NCBI GenBank assembly: GCA_050010535.1
Contig: JBEKKT010000022.1
Coordinates: 1-27,848 of the forward strand
Direction: 5' to 3'
Source: JAJRAG01 sp050010535
Lineage (GTDB): Archaea; Thermoplasmatota; Thermoplasmata; Methanomassiliicoccales; JACIVX01
Length of the DNA stretch: 27,848 nucleotides
Part shown: positions 22,282-27,848 of the stretch, one piece after another
Layout: each line of letters starts with the position of its first letter
How positions within the stretch are numbered: the stretch's first letter is position 1
The notes under the pieces: generated by a model
The model's input: only the letters and a program-made list of their open reading frames with translations
Database searches by the model: none
What the model was told of the DNA's origin: nothing
Position numbers and translations under genes: made by a program

Positions 22282-23559
22282 TTACATCTCCTTCCTCTCT
22301 ACATCGATACACAAGCCGGCAGCGACAGTGGCACCCATATCACGAATCGCGAACCTGCCGAGCTGCGGGAAGTCCTTAGCCCTCTCGATGACCATCGGCT
22401 TTGTGGGCTCGACCTTCACGATCGCAGCGTCACCGGACTTGAGAAATTGCGGGTTCTCTTCCTTCGTAGCGCCGGTCCTCGGATCAAGCTTCTTCTGCAG
22501 CTCGACAAACCTGCAGGCGACCTGCGCTGTGTGGCAGTGGAATACGGGTGTGTATCCGACAGTGATCACGGACGGGTGGTTCAGGACCATTATCTGGGCA
22601 GTGAACGTCTTCGCGACCATCGGCACGTTGTCGATCGGTCCGGCCACGTCCCCTCGCCTTATTTCATTCTTGGCGATGCCTCTGACGTTGAACCCGACGT
22701 TGTCGCCCGGCAGACCTTGCGCCAGCGCCTCGTGGTGCATCTCTATGCTCTTCACATCGCCGACCTTGTTGGAGGGCATGAAGATCACCTTCATTTCCGG
22801 CTTCAGCACGCCTGTCTCGATCCTGCCGACCGGCACGGTGCCGATACCCGTAATCGTGTAGACATCCTGAATCGGAAGCCTGAGCGGAAGCGCCGTTGCC
22901 TTCGGGGGCTCCTCCAGCGCATTGAGTGCGTCCAGGATTGTCGGGCCCTTATACCAGCCGAGGTTAGCGGTATTCTTCACGACATTGTCGCCGAGGTAGG
23001 CGCTGACAGGCACGAACGCTATCTTGTCCACCTTGTATCCGACTGTCTTGAGGAGGTTCGTGACCTGGTCCTTGACCTCGTTGAAGCGCTTCTGGTCGTA
23101 CGCCGGCTTCGTCGCATCCATCTTGTTGATCGCGATGATGACCTGGTTGACACCTAGGGTCCTTGCCAGGAAGATGTGTTCCTTCGTCTGCTCCTGCGGC
23201 CCCTCCAAGGCGGAGACTACGATAACGGCCGCATCAGCCTGGGAAGTGCCCGTAATCATGTTCTTGACGAAGTCGCGGTGTCCGGGAGCGTCGATGACCG
23301 TGAAATAATACTTGTCAGTGTTGAACCTCTTGTGCGAGACGTCGATGGTCACACCGCGCTCTCGCTCTTCCTTCAAACTGTCCATGACCCATGCGAATTC
23401 GAAGGTAGCTTTACCCTTCTCTTCAGCCAACTTACGGTACTTCTCGATGAGGTAGGGTTCGATGTGGCCAGTGTCGAGCAGCATTCTTCCGACAAGCGTT
23501 GACTTACCATGGTCGACATGACCAATGAACACCAGATTCATGTGAGGTTTCTCTGCCAT
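22282..23559 (-). CDS. tuf: Translation elongation factor aEF1A (EF-Tu orthologue)
   Basis: A 425-residue GTPase that delivers aminoacyl-tRNA to the ribosome. G1 is GHVDHGKST, switch I contains ERERGVTIDVSHKRF, G3 is DAPGHRDFVKNMITG, G4 is NKMD, and G5 lies near VSAYLGDNV. Domains II and III follow (LPIQDVYTITGIGTVPVGRIETG; HTAQVACRFVELQKKLDPRTG; GRFAIRDMGATVAAG). The start ATG 23559 has AAAGGAGG with 7-nt spacing, one of the strongest ribosome sites in the window. A TATA box 63-70 nt upstream suggests its own promoter in addition to read-through from aEF2. No insertion or intein is present. Confidence 0.98.
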   Translation of the reverse strand: MAEKPHMNLVFIGHVDHGKSTLVGRMLLDTGHIEPYLIEKYRKLAEEKGKATFEFAWVMDSLKEERERGVTIDVSHKRFNTDKYYFTVIDAPGHRDFVKNMITGTSQADAAVIVVSALEGPQEQTKEHIFLARTLGVNQVIIAINKMDATKPAYDQKRFNEVKDQVTNLLKTVGYKVDKIAFVPVSAYLGDNVVKNTANLGWYKGPTILDALNALEEPPKATALPLRLPIQDVYTITGIGTVPVGRIETGVLKPEMKVIFMPSNKVGDVKSIEMHHEALAQGLPGDNVGFNVRGIAKNEIRRGDVAGPIDNVPMVAKTFTAQIMVLNHPSVITVGYTPVFHCHTAQVACRFVELQKKLDPRTGATKEENPQFLKSGDAAIVKVEPTKPMVIERAKDFPQLGRFAIRDMGATVAAGLCIDVERKEM

Positions 23560-23621
23560 GTTCCAGCCTCCTTTATCTCTCCATCACTCCAAACTATCAA
23601 TTTTAACTCTCCATACTGTTC

Positions 23622-23632
23622 TAGATATTTAA
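23622..23632 (-). promoter_or_regulatory. Internal promoter before aEF1A
   Basis: On the minus strand GAAAAAGCG (BRE-like) is followed by TTAAATATC, a strong TATA match, in the 86-nt gap between aEF2 and aEF1A. It predicts a start near 23600 and a leader of about 40 nt ending in AAAGGAGG. Confidence 0.6.
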
Positions 23633-23645
23633 CGCTTTTTCCATT

Positions 23646-25844
23646 TCAGCCCGAATAATATGCGGCGTCGTAAGGCTCTGGCTTAAGGCCTTTCCGGGTG
23701 CGGATCTCCCCGACGACCTTGGCCTGAAGTTCCGTCGGAACCTGCACGAATCCTGCATTCTCTGTCGACCAAAGCGACCTGCCCTGAGTCGCGCTCCTTA
23801 TCGCGCTGGCGAACCCGAACATCTCTGCAACAGGTGCCCTCGCAACGACCGTGGCGTTCTCCTCCTCCTGCTTTATGTCCTCGATGACGCCCCTTCTGGA
23901 CTGCAACTCCCTGACCGCGTCTCCCATGTAGTCCTGCGGGACGTTGATGAAGACCTTCTGGATAGGTTCAAGAAGCACCCTGTCTCCCAGGCACATCGCG
24001 CCGTATATCGCGGAGCGAGTTGCGGGGATGACCTGAGCCGGACCTCTGTGTATGCTGTCCTCGTGCAGCTTAGCGTCGACGAGTCTGATCTTAAGCCCCA
24101 TGCACTTCTCCTGGGCAAGGGGACCGAGCTTCATCGCCTCATCGAAGGCCTGTTTGCACAGCTCGATGGTTTCGTTGAGGTACTGGATACCTTTCGTCAC
24201 ATCCAGCAGGACGTTTGTTTCGTGGAAAATGACGACGCCCTTCGACTCGTCCTTGCTCATACCGAGTTCCTGGAGCTTCTTCGCCAGGACTTTCGAGTCC
24301 TTGATCTTGCCTTCCGTCTGAATCTCGCCGCTGCGCATCGCCTGAAACACGGATGGCTCAAGCGGTTCGACCTCGATGTAGAACTTGTTGTGCTTGTTAG
24401 GGGACTTGCCCTCGAACGGTCCGCCCAAGTGCTTAACGCATTCACGGTAGACTACTATCGGCTGAGATGCCTTGATCTCGACCTTCTGTTCGTTGACGAT
24501 CCTATACTGAGTGATCTCGAGATGCAATTCACCCATGCCGGACAGCAGGTGCTCTCCCGTCTCCTGGTTAATCTCGACCTGGATCGATGGGTCAGCTTTG
24601 GCGATCGTCCTCAGCACCTCGACGAGCTTCGGAAGGTCCTTCATGTGCTTCGCTTCGATGGCGACCGTCACGACCGGTTCCGTGTAGTGAACGATCTTCT
24701 CGAACGGCTCCATGTCGTTCAGCGAGGATACGGTCGATCCGGCGATGGCATCCTTGAGACCGCTCACGGCGACGATGTTGCCTGCCGCCATGGCGTCTAC
24801 AGGAATCCTATCCGCGCCGACCGACAACGCAACTATCTGAACCCTGTTCGGGTTGGGCATTCCGCCAATGTATAGCTCGTCGCCCTTCTTGATTTTCCCG
24901 CTGAAGAGACGGCCGACGGCCACCTCGCCAGCATGAGGGTCCATGATGATCTTTGTGACCATGAATGCTGTCGGACCGTTCGGGTCGCAGGTCAGCATCG
25001 CCTTCCCGATAGCCGATTCGGGATCTCCCTTCCATATGATAGGGACACGAGTCTTCTGAGCAATCAGCGGGTTCGGCACGTGATGAATGACAGTATCCAG
25101 AAGGACCTCGTGCAGAGGAGACTTCTTCGCCAGGGTCTTCTGGTCGTTGTTCTTGCAGTAGTTGTAGATGTCGGTGAAAGTGATCTTATTCTTCTTCATG
25201 AACGGGACCGATATCGCCCAGTTGTTGAAAGCAGAGCCGAACGCGACGCTTCCTTCCTCGACCTTCAGCTGCCACTCCTTATTCAGCGGGGCAGGAAGCT
25301 GGGTCGCTATTCTCTTATTGATCTCGGTGATTATTGTCACGAACTTCTGCTGCATCTCCTCCGGTGTGACCTTCAGTTCGTTGATCAGCCTGTCCACTTT
25401 GTTGATGAAAAGCACAGGCTTGACGCGCTCCTTCAACGCCTGCCTCACGACAGTCTCTGTCTGAGGCATGACGCCCTCGACCGCGCACACAAGTATGATG
25501 ACTCCGTCCAGGGCCCTCATCGCCCTGGTCACGTCGCCGCCGAAGTCCACGTGTCCCGGTGTGTCGATCAGATTGATGAGGTACTCCTGACCTTGCACTG
25601 TGTGGACCATCGATGCGTTGGCGGCGTTGATCGTGATGCCTCGTGCCTGCTCCTGCTCATCGTAGTCGAGCAGTAACTGTTTTCCGGCCAGTTCCTCGGA
25701 CATCATACCGGCGCCTGCGATTAGATTGTCGCTAAGCGTCGTCTTGCCGTGATCGATATGTGCGGCGGTTCCGATGTTCCTGATGTGGACTGGATCGAGC
25801 ATCAGCGATTGAGCTCTGTGAATATTGTCTTCCTTTCGTCCCAT
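23646..25844 (-). CDS. fusA: Translation elongation factor aEF2
   Basis: A 732-residue translocation GTPase. Motifs in order: AHIDHGKTTLSDNL (G1), QEQARGITINAANASM (switch I), DTPGHVDFGGDVTRAMRALDG (G3), NKVDR (G4), GSAFNNWA near G5; then domain II, domain III (SGMGELHLEI), domain IV with HEDSIHRGPAQVIPATR, whose His in IHRGPAQ is the expected diphthamide site, and domain V with the SRRGVIEDI turn. Length agrees with archaeal members. ATG 25844 has GGTGG just upstream; GTG 25853 is a less likely start. It lies 20 nt after rps7. Confidence 0.98.
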   Translation of the reverse strand: MGRKEDNIHRAQSLMLDPVHIRNIGTAAHIDHGKTTLSDNLIAGAGMMSEELAGKQLLLDYDEQEQARGITINAANASMVHTVQGQEYLINLIDTPGHVDFGGDVTRAMRALDGVIILVCAVEGVMPQTETVVRQALKERVKPVLFINKVDRLINELKVTPEEMQQKFVTIITEINKRIATQLPAPLNKEWQLKVEEGSVAFGSAFNNWAISVPFMKKNKITFTDIYNYCKNNDQKTLAKKSPLHEVLLDTVIHHVPNPLIAQKTRVPIIWKGDPESAIGKAMLTCDPNGPTAFMVTKIIMDPHAGEVAVGRLFSGKIKKGDELYIGGMPNPNRVQIVALSVGADRIPVDAMAAGNIVAVSGLKDAIAGSTVSSLNDMEPFEKIVHYTEPVVTVAIEAKHMKDLPKLVEVLRTIAKADPSIQVEINQETGEHLLSGMGELHLEITQYRIVNEQKVEIKASQPIVVYRECVKHLGGPFEGKSPNKHNKFYIEVEPLEPSVFQAMRSGEIQTEGKIKDSKVLAKKLQELGMSKDESKGVVIFHETNVLLDVTKGIQYLNETIELCKQAFDEAMKLGPLAQEKCMGLKIRLVDAKLHEDSIHRGPAQVIPATRSAIYGAMCLGDRVLLEPIQKVFINVPQDYMGDAVRELQSRRGVIEDIKQEEENATVVARAPVAEMFGFASAIRSATQGRSLWSTENAGFVQVPTELQAKVVGEIRTRKGLKPEPYDAAYYSG

Positions 25845-25864
25845 GAAAACCACCGTGAATTCGC

Positions 25865-26455
25865 TTACCTTGCCGAGGATGCCACTCGCTCCAGCTCCTC
25901 TTTCTTAGCGACCGAGAAGCTGTTCATGTCGCCCTTGGAAGCAAGCAAGAGCTCATCAGCGAGGCATTCCTCTATCGATTTCTTGCCCTTGAAGCTCGCT
26001 TGGATCGCGCCCTTCGTTATGTTCCTCAGCGCGACGTCAAGCCTCCTCGAGGGAGAGATGTCTACGGCCTTCGGGACGGAGATACCTCCGAACTGAAGTC
26101 TCGTTATCTCCTCTCGGGGGGCAGCGTTCTCGATCGCCTCCACGAGCACCTGGACCGGGTTTTTCTTTGCCTTGTCGGAGATGATCCCGAAGGCTTCCTT
26201 GACTGCTCTGTACGCCTTCAGCTTCTTGCCGGTGAAATCCTCGGTCCTCATCATGTTGTTGATTAATCTCTCGACGATGCTCATCTTCGACTTTCCGAAC
26301 CAGCGGTTCGCATGCTTGCCGCCGGAGTGCGGTACAGCCGTGGGAGTCAGGTCCATGTACTTCGCCAGGCCGCCGTCCCTTATGGCGATGTCAGTCATCT
26401 CGTACTTGCCGAAAAGCAGAACCTGGCCGAGCTGAGGTTGAACTCCTTCCGCCAT
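25865..26455 (-). CDS. rps7: Ribosomal protein S7 (uS7)
   Basis: A uS7 of about 196 residues that organises the 30S head and contacts tRNA at the E site. Features: LLFGKYEMTDIAIRDGGLAKYMDLTP, GGKHANRWFGKSKMSIVERLINNMM, NPVQVLVEAIENAAPREEITRLQFGG, and SPSRRLDVALRNI, with a normal archaeal N-terminal extension. I chose ATG 26455 (MAEGVQPQLG) with GGTGA upstream; GTG 26464 would add three residues and overlap the rps12 stop. It is translationally close to both neighbours. Confidence 0.96.
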   Translation of the reverse strand: MAEGVQPQLGQVLLFGKYEMTDIAIRDGGLAKYMDLTPTAVPHSGGKHANRWFGKSKMSIVERLINNMMRTEDFTGKKLKAYRAVKEAFGIISDKAKKNPVQVLVEAIENAAPREEITRLQFGGISVPKAVDISPSRRLDVALRNITKGAIQASFKGKKSIEECLADELLLASKGDMNSFSVAKKEELERVASSAR

Positions 26456-26460
26456 TTTCT

Positions 26461-26889
26461 TCACCTCACCGGCTTCTCTTTTCTTCCTCTGACGAGCTCG
26501 TTCAGAGAGACGTTGTTGACTTGAATCACCTTATATCGAACACCAGGAATGTCGCCATAGGACCGCCCGAGCCTTCCGCCGATGCCCTCGACGAGGACCT
26601 CATCATGTTCGTCGATGAAGTTTATCGCGCCGTCTCCGACCGCGAACGCGGTGATCTGACGGCCGTTCTTGATGAGCTGGACCTTGACGCATTTCCTTAT
26701 CGCTGAGTTGGGCTGCTTAGCCTCGATACCGACCTTCTCCAGGACTATCCCTCTGCCCTGGGGCGCCCCTTCCAACGGGTCGGACTTCTCCTTAAGTCTT
26801 AGGACTCTTTTCTTGTAAGTCCTGTCGCTCCATCGGAATTTCTGCCGGTCGTTCTCGAGCTTTCTGGCAGTGTAAAGACCTCGTGCCAA
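26461..26889 (-). CDS. rps12: Ribosomal protein S12 (uS12)
   Basis: A 142-residue uS12 of the decoding centre: MARGLYTARKLENDRQKFRWSD, GAPQGRGIVLEKVGIEAKQPNSAIRKCVKVQLIKNG (with the universally conserved PNSA loop), GDGAINFIDEHDEVLVEGIGGRLGRSYGDIPGVRYKVIQVN. The start is TTG at 26889, supported by GAGGTG with 5-nt spacing, the same arrangement as in rps13. It is the first gene of rps12-rps7-aEF2-aEF1A-rps10, with a TATA box at 26935-26942. The rpoA2-rpl30e-nusA genes that often precede it in archaea are not adjacent. Confidence 0.97.
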   Translation of the reverse strand: MARGLYTARKLENDRQKFRWSDRTYKKRVLRLKEKSDPLEGAPQGRGIVLEKVGIEAKQPNSAIRKCVKVQLIKNGRQITAFAVGDGAINFIDEHDEVLVEGIGGRLGRSYGDIPGVRYKVIQVNNVSLNELVRGRKEKPVR

Positions 26890-26934
26890 TATTCCACCTC
26901 TTTATCGGAAGTGGGCTCCCTATTACGCTTGTCG

Positions 26935-26942
26935 TATATAAG
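26935..26942 (-). promoter_or_regulatory. TATA box of the rps12 (str-type) operon
   Basis: CTTATATA on the minus strand is close to the archaeal consensus and predicts a start near 26912, leaving about 23 nt of leader containing the Shine-Dalgarno sequence GAGGTG. Confidence 0.65.
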
Positions 26943-27104
26943 CATTGAGGGTTGCCAAATCGCCTTCAGATAGGGGATTGCACGCAACCCATATCAAAAC
27001 GCTTCTTCGACTCGCAAAGTGCCTCGAGAGCGCGCATTTTCGTTTGACTTTTGCAGTGCTCGAGCAAGAAGCATTCGGGTCATCGAGCTCTTGCCAGCGA
27101 AATC

Positions 27105-27112
27105 AATTTAAT
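27105..27112 (+). promoter_or_regulatory. TATA box for the membrane protein gene
   Basis: ATTTAATA, preceded by CGAAATC (BRE-like), predicts transcription from near 27134, five bases before the ATG at 27139. Confidence 0.5.
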
Positions 27113-27138
27113 AGTGAAACGATTATAACGTCCAAGGG

Positions 27139-27834
27139 ATGGGGGCGATGGGCATACCTGCGGATGATACTGCATACGAGCTCGACCGCGCACAGAACTT
27201 GGTCGAGCTCATCTTGGCCGTTGTTGTGCCAGTCATTCTCACGCTGATGTTGTTTTCGTACGTAGTCTTCAGGGAGCTCTTTGATGTCTTCTTCATTCTC
27301 GCCATAGTCGTCGCGTTCCTGACGCTGTTGCCGGCAAAGAAGATGCACGACCTTCAATTCGACTGCTGGTCCGCGAACAACATGCCATTGAAGATCGTCA
27401 CGAGCTTCGTTGGGATGATCTACATTTCTGTCGTCGCCGTCTTCGCGGTTGCCATGATCGCAGTCTTCAAGGGCCTCACACCGGAGAAGCCCCTGACATT
27501 CGGAGTCGTGGGAGGTCTGCTCTTCATCCTGCTGGGCGTCATGAGCTACAACTCGAAGTACCGGGACAAGTACCTCTCAATGGAGAAGCGATTCTTCCGC
27601 AAGAACCCCCGCTACATGGAAGATGTCGTGATTGAGTTCTTCGACTGCAAAGGGGAGAATTACATGAAGTTCCCGGACGACAAAGGGTCGAGACTGGTGG
27701 TGGAAGGAAAAAAGCTCGCCGTAAACATCGTTCCGCTTGGATCAAGCAATACCGAGATCATCGTCGAGGACATCGATCTCGTGAACGTCGACCTGTTCAA
27801 CAGCCTGAAGGAACTGCTTAGGGCGAAGGTCTAG
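27139..27834 (+). CDS. Membrane protein of unknown function, four predicted helices
   Basis: A 231-residue protein I do not recognise. Hydrophobic segments lie at about 22-45 (LVELILAVVVPVILTLMLFSYVVF), 47-65 (FDVFFILAIVVAFLTLLPA), 84-108 (VTSFVGMIYISVVAVFAVAMIAVF) and 117-137 (LTFGVVGGLLFILLGVMS). They are followed by a soluble C-terminal domain of about 90 residues with alternating strands (DVVIEFFDCKGENYMKF, RLVVEGKKLAVNIVPLG, EIIVEDIDLVNVDLFNSL). The cytoplasmic or external side of that domain cannot be told. Clear coding bias and a TATA box support a real gene. ATG 27139 is chosen; ATG 27148 is possible. It is divergent from the rps12 operon and ends 14 nt before the window edge. Confidence 0.8.
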   Translation: MGAMGIPADDTAYELDRAQNLVELILAVVVPVILTLMLFSYVVFRELFDVFFILAIVVAFLTLLPAKKMHDLQFDCWSANNMPLKIVTSFVGMIYISVVAVFAVAMIAVFKGLTPEKPLTFGVVGGLLFILLGVMSYNSKYRDKYLSMEKRFFRKNPRYMEDVVIEFFDCKGENYMKFPDDKGSRLVVEGKKLAVNIVPLGSSNTEIIVEDIDLVNVDLFNSLKELLRAKV

Positions 27835-27848
27835 ACCCTGCCCCTCGA

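Noticed and set aside
22213..23157. A 314-codon plus-strand frame opposite aEF1A
   Set aside because: Shadow of a universally conserved gene; no family features.
24048..24875. A 275-codon plus-strand frame opposite aEF2
   Set aside because: Same reason: an antisense shadow made open by codon bias.

Overview
The window reads as part of a moderately GC-rich archaeal chromosome, most likely a Thermoplasmata-type euryarchaeote. It carries archaeal alanyl-tRNA synthetase, the large subunit of the D-family DNA polymerase (DP2), archaeal S4/S7/S10/S11/S12/S13, RNA polymerase subunit D with ferredoxin-like cysteines, aEF1A, aEF2, a UPF0216/DUF61 protein, and TATA/BRE promoters, several of them serving near-leaderless mRNAs. 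The lineage below class is an inference. The first ~1 kb looks different: higher GC, a bacterial-style secreted serpin, and a fibronectin-III-like frame. It joins abruptly inside a truncated DUF763 gene near position 1005, so it may be an assembly chimera or a recent insertion.

Layout. 1-1010: serpin (running off the left edge) and an FnIII-like frame broken by a stop. 1005-1895: truncated DUF763 and UPF0216, both minus. 2146-5037: a plus-strand pair, nifB (radical SAM plus NifX-like domain) and a catabolic-type acetolactate synthase large subunit, behind a dyad next to a TATA element. 5122-7809: alaS, probably leaderless. 7826-8391: a broken VIT1/CCC1-type transporter. 8523-11091: rps13-rps4-rps11-rpoD operon with two tandem hairpins in its leader. 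11093-15454 (minus): DP2, meeting rpoD tail to tail with 1 nt between stops, and a NOG1-type GTPase. 15516-16797 (plus): a ModE-type HTH fused to a Nudix domain, then an Lrp/AsnC regulator. 16849-18175 (minus): a C_GCAxxG_C_C redox protein and a MEDS-domain sensor. 18210-18974: a possible small ORF, a perfect 10-bp palindrome and the C-terminal remnant of a tyrosine recombinase. 19065-19141: tRNA-Ala(UGC), minus. 19198-20844: ilvD with an inverted repeat beside its promoter. 20965-21826: MscS channel with an apparent homopolymer frameshift. 21936-26889 (minus): rps12-rps7-aEF2-aEF1A-rps10 (str-type operon, with a second promoter before aEF1A). 27139-27834: an unrecognised four-helix membrane protein.

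Most of the window is housekeeping: translation, replication, transcription and branched-chain precursor synthesis (ilvD; possibly the acetolactate synthase). The accessory interest lies in the ModE-HTH/Nudix fusion, the nifB-acetolactate synthase pair, the recombinase/tRNA islet, the two promoter-proximal inverted repeats, the S13 leader hairpins with the repetitive S13 tail, and the suspicious left junction. No CRISPR array, intact insertion sequence or rRNA was seen.
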